A stretch of DNA of 64,000 nucleotides, from contig NZ_JAEFAJ010000004.1 in assembly GCF_016287535.1 (NCBI RefSeq), positions 62,001 through 126,000 of the forward strand. Direction: 5' to 3'. Of the stretch, positions 26,285 through 34,614 are shown one piece after another. The position numbers and the translations under genes are program-made. The notes under the pieces were generated by a model. It saw only the letters and a list, made by a program, of their open reading frames with translations. It searched no databases and was not told where the DNA came from. This DNA is from Ruminococcus sp. (GTDB taxonomy: Bacteria; Bacillota; Clostridia; Oscillospirales; Ruminococcaceae). The first letter of the stretch is position 1. Every line of letters starts with the position of its first letter.

Positions 26285-27847
26285 ATGGGAATATACCTTA
26301 ATCCTGATAATACAGACTTTAAAAAATCTCTCAATTCCGAGATATATGTAGATAAAACAGAACTTATAAAGCATACTAATAGAGTTATCAATACCGAACA
26401 GCAGTTTATCAGTGTATGTCGACCAAGACGTTTTGGAAAATCAATGGCTGCGAATATGCTTGCTGCTTATTATAGCAGAGGTTGTGACTCTAAAGAAATG
26501 TTCAGTAAATATAAAATATCGACCGATCCGACCTTTGAAAAGCATTTGAATAAATATAATGTTATCCACATCAACATGGTGAATTTTCTTGGCGAATCAA
26601 AGAATATTGATGAAATGATACAATTCATATGCGAGGATATTATTGACGAGGTCATTGAACAGTATCCTGATTTGAATATGCCAAGAAGAAAGACACTGCT
26701 TAATGTTTTGAATAAAGCCTTTGCGCAGTACAAGATCTCGTTTATATTCATAATAGATGAATGGGATTGCGTATTCAGAGAACTGAAAAATGATAAGGAA
26801 TCTCAGGAGAAGTATCTTGATTTTTTAAGGGATACACTGAAAGATCAAAGCTATGTTGCTCTTGCATATATGACTGGAATACTGCCGATAAAAAAATATG
26901 GCAAGCACTCAGCACTCAATATGTTCACTGAGATAGCAATGACAAATACTCGTGAATACGCAGAGTTCACTGGATTTACCGAAGCAGAGGTTCAGGAGCT
27001 TTGTGAAAAATACGATATGCCGTTTGAGGAAACCAAGCGTTGGTACGATGGATATGATTTAAAGGGCGTTTCAATATATAATCCGCGTTCTGTTGTAATG
27101 TCTATGACAGGACACGATTTTGACAGCTACTGGACATCAACCGAAACCTATGAAGCACTAAAGGTATATATCCAGATGAATTTTGACGGACTTCGCGAAA
27201 AGGTTGTCGATATGATAGCAGGAGAAAAAGTCAGCGTAAACACAGGAAAGTTTCAGAACGACATGAGTACCTTTAATAGCGCAGATGATGTACTCACATT
27301 ACTTATTCACCTTGGATACCTAACCTATAATGACGGAAAGGTATGGATACCAAACAGCGAAGTACAGCAGGAGTTTATTAATTCTATCGAGGACGGCGGT
27401 TGGGAAACTGTCATGAATGCGATACGTTCCTCCGATGAACTGATAGAAGCGACGATCAACGGTGATGAGGAAAATGTTGCTCGGATGGTTGAAAAGGCTC
27501 ACGACGAGAATGCTTCTATCATAGGATATAACAACGAAACATCTTTGAGCTGTGTAATATCGCTTGCCTATTACTCCGCAAGAAAAGAATATATAATTCA
27601 TAGAGAGCTTGCGACAGGAAAAGGTTTTGCAGATCTCGTTTTTATACCGCGAAAGACTTCCGATAAGCCTGCTATGGTTATTGAGTTAAAATGGGATAAG
27701 TCCGCTGATACTGCAATTGATCAGATAAAGCGTAAGCAGTATACGGAGAAAATTTCCGAATATTCAGGTGAAATGCTTCTTGTGGGAATAAATTATGATA
27801 CCGAAACTAAAAAGCATTCTTGCATAATCGAAAAAATAGCGAAATAA
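26285..27847 (+). CDS. AAA-ATPase-like / PD-(D/E)XK nuclease family protein
   Basis: The 520-residue protein has an N-terminal AAA-ATPase_like domain (PF09820 type). Walker A is in RPRRFGKSMAANML near residue 50 and Walker B in FIFIIDEWD near residue 153; AYMTGILPIKKYG is another family hallmark. A C-terminal PD-(D/E)XK nuclease-like domain (PF08011 type) has the core GKGFADLVFIPR then MVIELKWDKS near residues 446-475. This two-domain family is common and multi-copy in gut anaerobes and its function is not established; a nucleic-acid role is inferred from the nuclease core. It has its own promoter and a terminator at 27851. It lies inside the island. Confidence 0.88.
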   Translation: MGIYLNPDNTDFKKSLNSEIYVDKTELIKHTNRVINTEQQFISVCRPRRFGKSMAANMLAAYYSRGCDSKEMFSKYKISTDPTFEKHLNKYNVIHINMVNFLGESKNIDEMIQFICEDIIDEVIEQYPDLNMPRRKTLLNVLNKAFAQYKISFIFIIDEWDCVFRELKNDKESQEKYLDFLRDTLKDQSYVALAYMTGILPIKKYGKHSALNMFTEIAMTNTREYAEFTGFTEAEVQELCEKYDMPFEETKRWYDGYDLKGVSIYNPRSVVMSMTGHDFDSYWTSTETYEALKVYIQMNFDGLREKVVDMIAGEKVSVNTGKFQNDMSTFNSADDVLTLLIHLGYLTYNDGKVWIPNSEVQQEFINSIEDGGWETVMNAIRSSDELIEATINGDEENVARMVEKAHDENASIIGYNNETSLSCVISLAYYSARKEYIIHRELATGKGFADLVFIPRKTSDKPAMVIELKWDKSADTAIDQIKRKQYTEKISEYSGEMLLVGINYDTETKKHSCIIEKIAK

Positions 27848-27850
27848 TCT

Positions 27851-27890
27851 AATCCCCTCAAGACTAACAGTATAGTTTTGAGGGGATTAT
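27851..27890. terminator. Bidirectional terminator between convergent island genes
   Basis: AATCCCCTCAAGACT (27851-27865) pairs with AGTTTTGAGGGGATT (27874-27888). T-rich sequence lies on both sides. Confidence 0.8.
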
Positions 27891-27902
27891 TTTAGAGATT
27901 GT

Positions 27903-30476
27903 TTATTCTTCAATGAACCATTTTTCGTGTTCATGGCGTTTGATTACTTCCATATATTTTTTTAGTTCTGAAAAAGCTTTTGGGTACATCGCTTGACGTT
28001 TATCCATATCGAAAGGTATCCACCCGTTATTAACTCCTTTAGGAATATATTCATGCAACAATTCAGTCATTATATTGTCAGTTTTAGCTACAAGCGGATC
28101 ATATTTAGCATAATACATAACATCTGACTTGTTGATTTTGGCTGGTAATTCCATACTGTTTAGTTGAATTTCTTTATCTTCATCAATTGCTGCTGGTAGG
28201 AATCTATTTGTCAATTCTTTTTCACGATGGTATAGCTCTTTAATTGATGAGATGTCTCGTATTTGTGTATAAACACTTTGAGAAAAAATAACGTATTTGG
28301 AGTCGGAATAGATTTCAAATGTATCGCGTATGTCTTGTTTTCTACGAAGACATAGGATAATTTTTTCTTCATTTGTATTATTGAGAAAAGCAAAATCGTA
28401 TGGAATAAACCCTCTACCAGTTCCTGCATGAGTCGCTTGATGGAGTAATGCCAAAGCAATTTTATACTTACAAAATTCGGTAATCAAGCTATCTGGAATT
28501 GAAATTGGGCTAATAATTCTTTTACGTGACAAATCAATTTCAATATGGTTTTCATTATCCATGACAGCAATTTGTGGAAACGAGGCGCTTAAATAACCAT
28601 GTTTTTTTAATATGTCTTTATCAATAGCTTGGGCTGCATCAATGACTATACCATTGTAAAGAGACTTTTGATTTGAAAAACTCCAATGAAAACTCTGAAA
28701 CTCTGGTAAATCATGTGAGATCCAGCCATCAGAATCTACACCTTTCTTCATATCAAAGATATTGCGGGGGCTAACCTCATTTCCGTTAAGGGTATAGGTA
28801 ATATTAGGAGCCTTTAAAAGATACTGATTAAACCATAGATTTTGAATAGTAGAAATAATTGTATTAATATTAGAACCTAATTTACTAATGCAACTATCTG
28901 ATATATTAATCATTATTTCTGTTCCAATCTCAGCATCCGGGACTTTTTTTACATTGAGGATCTCCGGTTCGATGGAGTATTCAAAACTATATCCCATTGT
29001 TTCTTTAAAGCTGCGTGTTGTTACCGACACTTTAGAACCAATCAAAAATCCTGCAAAAGCGCCAATTCCAAATCTTCCGCTACGTGCTAATTTGGGGGTG
29101 TTTTCATTATCAAGATAGTCAGTACGCCATTCAGAACTTTCACGGAATGAAGCACCTGCAGTAAGAAAATAATCTGCGATGATATTTCCAGTCATTCCAA
29201 TACCGTTATCCTTTATAACGAAAAGCTTTTTTTCAGTATCAACATCAACTGTAATGTGACCTTCAGTATTATCGATTGCTTTTCTTTCATTACAAGCATC
29301 AATAGCGTTCTGAAGTAATTCGCGGACGCCATATTGAGGATCATTATCATATAACGGTTCAATTAAGAGTTTTGTAATATTAGGGTTGACTTTAATGCAC
29401 ATTTCTCTTGTCACAAAATCATATTTGTCAGTGTTGTCAAGATTTGATGTAATGCGACGAATAGTGAGACTGTAGTTTTTATGATATTTTTCACCGATTA
29501 CAGCCCAAGACAAGTCAAGTTCATTTTGCCACCAATCAATCCATGATTTTAGCTTAACATACTGCTGGGAATTCTTGGGTGAAGCAACAATGTGCAATTT
29601 TTCTTTTTCTATAATCCATTGCGAATTTTCTATACTCTGATTGAGTTCCCATTCATTCTGTGAATAGGAAGAAGCAAAATAATCAGAGTTGAATAGTGGA
29701 AATGGAGCTCTTTCTACGCTCGCATCAAGCAAATCCGCCATCCTAAGCACAGCCATTAAATAATAAGCAGGAACATTTAGAGGAAGATCCTCCTCATATC
29801 CAAAGTTCTCAATCATTTTCTGTAATTCTTGATCTCTAAGGGACATGCCATGGCTCATAGCTATTATGCCTGCTAATTTAACAAAGCCTTCATTTTCAAT
29901 ATTCTTTATTTTATCATTAAGATTAGCACCAGGAAATCCTTCTACGGCAATCTGATATGCAAGCCGATGGTGATGCTTTCGGATAAAATCCGCGCAGAAA
30001 GGTTTACTATTTATACTAAATTCAGGCTTTTCGTCTATGAATACATCTTTTAGTTGATTACCAGAAGCATGACGCATAATGGTTATATGTTCTTCCCATA
30101 GTGAACGCCATTCTTCACAATTGCAACTCTTTTGTTTACTTTCGCCTATAAGGAATTTGAGACCTTCAGGCTTGATAAACATTCCAAGATCATGTAGAAC
30201 AATTGCAAGAACTAATGCTGATATAGTAATTCTTATATGTTCTTGGTGTAAAGCAGGCTCTTTGGTTACAGGATCAGTTGGAATAAGTTTATCCGCGTTT
30301 TCGAGCACTTTGTTTATATGTGTCGTTCCATGAACAGTATATTCTGGGAAATAATGTGGTGTTGATGAGAAATAAGTATCATAACCATTCCATCCATTAA
30401 TGAAGTCACTAATTAAAAGTGCTTGTACCTCTGGATAGAGATATTTTTGAAATCGTTCAGGAATAGATATTGACAT
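27903..30476 (-). CDS. HD-domain plus GHKL (HSP90-like) ATPase protein
   Basis: The N-terminal third resembles an HD phosphohydrolase: HGTTHINKV near residue 48, VLAIVLHDLGMF near 92, and HITIMRHASG and RKHHHRLAYQ further on. From about residue 380 a GHKL ATP-binding fold is clear, with N box RELLQNAIDACNE near 384, G1 DNGIGM near 423 and G2 SGRFGIGAFAGFL near 465, as in HSP90 and related proteins. The last ~300 residues are unassigned. No signal peptide or membrane segment is seen. It stands alone, convergent with the AAA/nuclease gene, and is AT-rich. Similar HD-GHKL proteins are annotated in bacteria without a proven role. An immunity function is only inferred from the island setting. Confidence 0.8.
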   Translation of the reverse strand: MSISIPERFQKYLYPEVQALLISDFINGWNGYDTYFSSTPHYFPEYTVHGTTHINKVLENADKLIPTDPVTKEPALHQEHIRITISALVLAIVLHDLGMFIKPEGLKFLIGESKQKSCNCEEWRSLWEEHITIMRHASGNQLKDVFIDEKPEFSINSKPFCADFIRKHHHRLAYQIAVEGFPGANLNDKIKNIENEGFVKLAGIIAMSHGMSLRDQELQKMIENFGYEEDLPLNVPAYYLMAVLRMADLLDASVERAPFPLFNSDYFASSYSQNEWELNQSIENSQWIIEKEKLHIVASPKNSQQYVKLKSWIDWWQNELDLSWAVIGEKYHKNYSLTIRRITSNLDNTDKYDFVTREMCIKVNPNITKLLIEPLYDNDPQYGVRELLQNAIDACNERKAIDNTEGHITVDVDTEKKLFVIKDNGIGMTGNIIADYFLTAGASFRESSEWRTDYLDNENTPKLARSGRFGIGAFAGFLIGSKVSVTTRSFKETMGYSFEYSIEPEILNVKKVPDAEIGTEIMINISDSCISKLGSNINTIISTIQNLWFNQYLLKAPNITYTLNGNEVSPRNIFDMKKGVDSDGWISHDLPEFQSFHWSFSNQKSLYNGIVIDAAQAIDKDILKKHGYLSASFPQIAVMDNENHIEIDLSRKRIISPISIPDSLITEFCKYKIALALLHQATHAGTGRGFIPYDFAFLNNTNEEKIILCLRRKQDIRDTFEIYSDSKYVIFSQSVYTQIRDISSIKELYHREKELTNRFLPAAIDEDKEIQLNSMELPAKINKSDVMYYAKYDPLVAKTDNIMTELLHEYIPKGVNNGWIPFDMDKRQAMYPKAFSELKKYMEVIKRHEHEKWFIEE

Positions 30477-30583
30477 AATTTAACTCCCTCTTCTTATGTT
30501 TCGAATTCGATAATATTAATTATAACACATTATCGTTATAAATACAATATATAAATAGGGATTGCTTTAAAGTGATAGGACTA

Positions 30584-30615
30584 ATCCTATCTGAACCTTC
30601 GGTTTCAGATAGTGG
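30584..30615. other. Strong hairpin upstream of the IS21 remnant
   Basis: CTATCTGAACC and GGTTTCAGATAG form a stem around a short TTC loop. It may be a terminator or an element end. The ~160-base gap around it has no gene. Confidence 0.5.
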
Positions 30616-30642
30616 GTACTTTTTGCCAAGAAACATTGTATT

Positions 30643-30834
30643 TTACTTGCCACCGAACTGTGTGCTTATGTATGGCGTTTCACCGTTTGCATAAGCTGCT
30701 TCACAATACTCCTGCCATAGCAGCGTGAGCGTGACACCCTTCTTTGACAGTTCACGATGGATGTACTGTATTTGATGGCGGCGAAGGGTATTCCCGCATC
30801 TCTTCTGTCCGGATATCGTTACTAAAAATTTCAC
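30643..30834 (-). pseudogene. istA: IS21-family transposase (IstA) N-terminal-region fragment
   Basis: The 63-residue frame contains IQYIHRELSKKGVTLTLLWQEY followed by ANGETPYISTQFG. The block kGvTLtLLWqEY plus the following pYs.tqF is the recognisable N-terminal region of IS21 IstA transposases. The catalytic DDE part and the IstB partner are missing. It is a relic and shows that transposition reached the island. Confidence 0.75.
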
Positions 30835-30944
30835 TTATTCTATACTTGTCTCACGGGCACAAAAATCATTGAAGAAGTTACGCATATGCTCTTGAGAGAG
30901 CGATATGCCAGCTTGAGCATTCATAATACGATAAGTAGAAGTTC

Positions 30945-31152
30945 TTGAGCTTTCGCCAATTTGAGGACGAAGACAAAAGAGTTGTTTACGAACAGCGGCA
31001 GGGCATCTGTCTAATCTACGGTCAGAACTTTGACTTCGAGAAGATGCACGCTGACCATATCATGCCCTGGCACGCAGGCAGAAAGACCCGTTCCGGAGAA
31101 TCTTCAGATGCTTTGCAGGAATTGTAATTTGAAAAAGTCAGGGCAGGAATAA
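30945..31152 (+). pseudogene. HNH endonuclease, frameshifted C-terminal fragment
   Basis: The first frame reads RQFEDEDKRVVYEQRQGIC and MHADHIMPWHAGRKT, the HNH core. After about 31095 the remaining motif (LQMLCRNCNLKKSGQE) continues in another frame to TAA at 31152. The first zinc-binding Cys pair is also damaged (CLIYG instead of CxxCG). It is dead in this form. It may be the tail of a larger HNH-bearing restriction-type protein. Confidence 0.7.
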
Positions 31153-31171
31153 TAGAACATATAGGGTAATT

Positions 31172-31235
31172 CCCTTGAAATAATACAAATGGCGTGGTAT
31201 AATATAGTTACTGTATATTTGTATCACTTCAAGGG
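31172..31235 (+). promoter_or_regulatory. Promoter embedded in an 18-base inverted repeat
   Basis: TTGAAA (31175-31180) and TATAAT (31198-31203) are 17 bases apart and drive the two-gene operon. The -35 box sits in the left arm of an inverted repeat (31172-31189 and 31218-31235, 16 of 18 positions matching) with a 28-base loop. ATTTTTTTA follows the right arm, so the same DNA could act as a terminator for readthrough and as an operator. Confidence 0.65.
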
Positions 31236-31261
31236 ATTTTTTTATAGGGGGCGTGAATAGT

Positions 31262-32386
31262 ATGATTACTTATTTTTCTGAAAATCCAGAGAATGATTTG
31301 TGGAGAGAAATACTCCAGTACACATACGAAGCAAATATCAAAAGATACTTAAAAAAACATGGGAAAGAGATAGATGAGGATACCATTGCTTGCATAGCCG
31401 GATCTTTATTACAGGCATATGAATACTATAAGTCTGCAAAAGAAGCTAATCTTCAGATAGCACCATTGCTACTATATTACGGTTCAACTAATCTTCTTTA
31501 TGGTATGGCTAATCTTATAAAAGGCGAAATAAATCATATAGAGAATCATGGAATGAAAATAATTATTCCAGATGAAATGGAGTTTATAGCTGATACGGAT
31601 GTAAGATTTCTTAGCCATGAAACAGGTGGTGTTCATGTTATAGCACGAATATTAGGCTTCAATGATGATTTGACAGGATTTGGGGATTGGAAAACAAGAG
31701 ATTTTTTAGACTCTATTGCTGAAATAAGCAGAGAATATAATACCTGTTATGAAAAATATAATAGCAGAATTGCAATGCTTGAAGTTATTAACACACCTGA
31801 AGGAAAGGTCGAAAAGGTATATTTTAATGAAGAAAACAGGCAACTTACTCAACAATTGCTTGAAAATGTAACCGGCTTTTCAAAATCGTATTTACATCCC
31901 GTTGATTCGCATGATCTCAGTAATAATGCCTTCTTTATTCTTCGACATAAATTGAATGGAAAAGATATTAGTGAGATATCCTATTCTGGGCAACCATTTT
32001 TGAGAGCTTCACACACCAAAAACAGTAAGACGATTACTCTCCCTACGATATTGAATATGTATATTACGCTGTTTTCTCTTGCTTCGCTTTGTAGGTATTA
32101 TCCGGAAAAATGGAGTCCATTTGTTCTTAAAGATACCACCGGCGAACGGTTGCTTATAGAAAAATTTCTTTTTTTTGCAAGGAGAATGATACCCAATATC
32201 GTATTAAATTTAATCGTAGATAATTATGTTCAATATACATCTAAAAAGTATGAACCTACTGATACCGTTAAGTTAGTGGGAGAGCATCAAGTTCAGGAGA
32301 TGGTAAGGAAAGAGATAAACAGTAGGATGGAAAAAGAAGCTATACGGCAAAGCAATCGAATGTTTAATGGCGGAGGTGCAAAATGA
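31262..32386 (+). CDS. YaaC-like protein
   Basis: The ATG at 31262 is preceded by AGGGGG at a normal distance; a GTG three codons earlier is too close to it. The 374-residue product starts MITYFSENPENDLWREIL. It contains AGSLLQAYEYYKSAKEAN and APLLLYYGSTNLLYGMANLI, which recall the YaaC family (PF14175): an N-terminal helical region where tyrosines and a YYG motif are conserved. YaaC has no established function. It contains no membrane or catalytic motif that I can name. Its stop overlaps the next start by four bases, so the two proteins are probably made together. Confidence 0.65.
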   Translation: MITYFSENPENDLWREILQYTYEANIKRYLKKHGKEIDEDTIACIAGSLLQAYEYYKSAKEANLQIAPLLLYYGSTNLLYGMANLIKGEINHIENHGMKIIIPDEMEFIADTDVRFLSHETGGVHVIARILGFNDDLTGFGDWKTRDFLDSIAEISREYNTCYEKYNSRIAMLEVINTPEGKVEKVYFNEENRQLTQQLLENVTGFSKSYLHPVDSHDLSNNAFFILRHKLNGKDISEISYSGQPFLRASHTKNSKTITLPTILNMYITLFSLASLCRYYPEKWSPFVLKDTTGERLLIEKFLFFARRMIPNIVLNLIVDNYVQYTSKKYEPTDTVKLVGEHQVQEMVRKEINSRMEKEAIRQSNRMFNGGGAK

Positions 32387-33465
32387 GCTTATCATTTCGT
32401 AACGATGTTTTCGCTCTATGTAAAAAAGCGCAAAAAAATATGGCTGCTAAAGAAATAAGCAACACAATTATGGCATTAAAGATTACAAAAGGAAACATTT
32501 CCTCCGGAGAAATACCACGAAATCCTCACGGAGATTTTGCACAATTAGCGGAACATAGCAATAATCAGTTCCATGGATATCTATTTGTTGATGATAATGC
32601 AGATAAAATACAATTGCCGGCTTTTTTAAGCATTAAACGTCTTTCAAACGAGGAAAGAATGGCTATTGAAAAAGGTCATAAAACATTAACACGATTTGTT
32701 GAGCTTTGTTTGAATGATATGAGAGAAAAATCCCCCATAATTGCCGATGCTATAAGTCCATATTACTTATATAAGGGTGTCTCATTGAATAATGATACAA
32801 TTTCATTATTTGAAGACAGCGAATATGATGATTTGGTAAAGTCCTTCAAAAGTGGTAAAGTTTATAAAGCTTTATTTGGTTCTGATATTGATCGTTTTTC
32901 TCAAATTATAAATAAGAACAACTTACAGGCGTTAATGGCAGTTATTGAGAAGGAGTTTAGTACAGGATATAATGAAGATATACCATCTGATTTAAGCGCA
33001 TTGTCTATGAGACTTCTGAATAAGCAATTGAATGCACCAGATATATTATATGCATATGCTATAATGATTTATGCACTTAAAGAATCATTAAGAATGGCGT
33101 GCCAGCTTTTATTTGGAGCAATTTGTGGTGGCGATTTAGTTGTGCTAAACAATGATAATCTTATAAACATAGAGAATAGAACTTCTTCGCAGATTTGTAA
33201 TTTTTATAAGGTTTTTGTTCAGGGTGCATTATTCAGCGTTGTTGGAAATCTGGTTGGAGATGTTTTGCTGATGGATTGTGATGATAGTACAAACAATCAT
33301 ATACACGAATTTGGAATGGTTACATCTACCACTATTCAATTTGGTGGGGAATTCGGTGAAACCTCAAAAATATCATTCGTTATTGTTGATAATGAGCTGA
33401 TACCAATTTCAAATATTACAAATACAATTCTTAACCATGGACTTCCTAATATAGTAATCAAATAG
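32383..33465 (+). CDS. Unrecognised 360-residue protein coupled to the YaaC-like gene
   Basis: I do not recognise this protein. It starts MSLSFRNDVFALCKKAQKN inside the end of the YaaC-like gene (ATGA overlap, with GGCGGAGG upstream). It is rich in Asn, Ile, Lys and Asp. A hydrophobic stretch (about residues 224-262, ILYAYAIMIYALKESLRMA then LLFGAICGGDLVVL) could be a buried helix or a membrane hairpin. The C-terminal third has alternating beta-like segments (FGMVTSTTIQFGGEFG, KISFVIVDNELIPIS). No catalytic motif is evident. Tight coupling implies a shared function with the YaaC-like protein. Confidence 0.75.
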   Translation: MSLSFRNDVFALCKKAQKNMAAKEISNTIMALKITKGNISSGEIPRNPHGDFAQLAEHSNNQFHGYLFVDDNADKIQLPAFLSIKRLSNEERMAIEKGHKTLTRFVELCLNDMREKSPIIADAISPYYLYKGVSLNNDTISLFEDSEYDDLVKSFKSGKVYKALFGSDIDRFSQIINKNNLQALMAVIEKEFSTGYNEDIPSDLSALSMRLLNKQLNAPDILYAYAIMIYALKESLRMACQLLFGAICGGDLVVLNNDNLINIENRTSSQICNFYKVFVQGALFSVVGNLVGDVLLMDCDDSTNNHIHEFGMVTSTTIQFGGEFGETSKISFVIVDNELIPISNITNTILNHGLPNIVIK

Positions 33466-33480
33466 TTTGTTCAATCCCCC

Positions 33481-33509
33481 TTGACAACCGCCCCAATCTG
33501 CGCTATAAT
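33481..33509 (+). promoter_or_regulatory. Perfect consensus promoter without a gene
   Basis: TTGACA (33481-33486) and TATAAT (33504-33509) are exactly 17 bases apart. No reading frame with a ribosome binding site of useful length follows. Confidence 0.8.
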
Positions 33510-33515
33510 ACCAAA

Positions 33516-33786
33516 TAAGGAACAAGCCACCAGGCACATATTCTCCTATAAGTCGCTGGTTTTGTTAGCATGGCGATATGAAATTGATAACTTGGCATCA
33601 TCGTGGCAGCGTAGTACAGAGCAAAATGGATAATAGAGATACCATAGAGCAAATTGTCTAAGCAGATTGGTTCAGCTTGACTTGAAATCTGTGGAGTGGG
33701 AATGGAAAACAAAAGGTGTGTTTTATGTAGAAAAATTGTTGTTGGCACAAGATAAGCCGCAAGGTATTCTTGCGGCTATTTTTATA
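33516..33786 (+). ncRNA. Candidate ~270-base transcript of unknown type
   Basis: The consensus promoter at 33481 and a clean terminator (AGCCGCAAG-gtatt-CTTGCGGCT then ATTTTTAT, 33755-33786) delimit this stretch. Only very short frames occur in it. It could be a regulatory RNA of the lost mobile element or the leader of a deleted gene whose terminator is an attenuator. Confidence 0.4.
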
Positions 33787-33787
33787 T

Positions 33788-33903
33788 CTATTCAGTAATA
33801 TCAAAGCACACCGTGCTTGTATCATTGAAGTCAATGTTGAATTCAAGGCTTACATCAAAGCAGTCGTCCTCGTTTTCATGAACAGTGACCTTGCGGACGA
33901 GAA
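33788..33903 (-). pseudogene. Fragment, possibly the C-terminus of a site-specific recombinase
   Basis: On the minus strand a 38-codon frame reads LLVRKVTVHENEDDCFDVS and ends TSTVCFDITE. A KVTVHE-type strand near the end followed by beta-rich sequence resembles the tail of large serine recombinases. There is no start codon and an in-frame stop precedes it. The assignment is tentative. Confidence 0.35.
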
Positions 33904-34035
33904 GTTACATACCTATATGATTACATAATTTGCATTAAGATAGCAGATGTTAAAAATACAGTTGATATCCATAAAACAGTGCTGAAAACGGCTGTTTTAT
34001 TAGAAAATATATCTGGGTTTATATTGTAACACCTT

Positions 34036-34364
34036 GCCAAAAAGGTGAATCAATTTAGATCCCAAGCTAAAAACTCCCGAATTTTCGGGAGTTTTTTGTT
34101 TAGGAAAAGATGCTTTTTTTAAGGTGCAACCGTTGATCCCAAACCGAAAAAATGGGATTCGAACCCTTCCAAGTAGTCTTTTCAGAGTTGTTTTAGTGGT
34201 CATCAGAAGCAAAAAACGGTTTTTTCAACCGAAAAAGAGAAAATAGAATATAGAATTTTTAATTGATTTTAAAGCTAATTTTGTTGGTTTCTCACAAGAA
34301 GCATACAAGGTCGGCTTTTTATATAATTATAATTATAATTGAGTTAACTGCAAGTATAATTTAA
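34036..34364 (+). repeat. Island-flanking direct repeat, copy 2
   Basis: This is a diverged copy of the repeat at 25048-25372, starting with GCCAAAAAGGTGAATC and including its own terminator hairpin (34069-34098) and antisense T-arm-like GGGATTCGAACCC (34154-34166). The 27 bases before it (CTGGGTTTATATTGTAAC then ACCTTGCCA) faintly resemble a decayed tRNA T arm and 3' end. From 34365 to 34505 I see nothing named, apart from one member of a 12-base direct repeat TAATGCCACAGG (34421 and 34536). Confidence 0.75.
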
Positions 34365-34505
34365 TGCATAATATACTTACAAAACATCGCAAAAAATGTA
34401 TTTTATGACACGGAATTGTATTTAATGCCACAGGTATTGCATATTATCTGGAATTGTCAAGAAATGTGCAGTCGGAGAATACCTAAAATCTTGGATAGGC
34501 AGGAG

Positions 34506-34614
34506 TCAGGCGGCGTGATGCGAGAGCTGATTTGAAGTTCTTAATGCCACAGGTGGGAGACCGCCTTCGTTGAAACTGTTGATCCTTTGCGTATTGTAGT
34601 AAGCGTACCGCCTG
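34506..34614 (-). mobile_element. IS3-family transposase (OrfB) C-terminal fragment
   Basis: One minus-strand frame reads YAYYNTQRINSFNEGGLPPV then ALRTSNQLSHHAA and stop. The YYN.QRI...GLPPV..R pattern is the conserved C-terminal end of IS3-family DDE transposases. Only about 34 codons remain. It abuts the truncated permease, so insertion or deletion by this element probably cut that gene. Confidence 0.7.

Larger units (their letters stand above)
25052..34035. mobile_element. Decayed ~9 kb accessory island next to tRNA-Ser
   Basis: The segment is bounded by two diverged ~325-base direct repeats, the first starting at the tRNA-Ser 3' end. It is visibly more AT-rich than its flanks. It holds an ArdC fragment, an IS21 transposase fragment, a frameshifted HNH nuclease, a possible recombinase tail and four intact genes of defence-like or unknown type. 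No intact integrase or relaxase is visible. Insertion at the tRNA followed by decay is the simplest reading. The repeats may instead be a dispersed element unrelated to integration. Confidence 0.6.
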
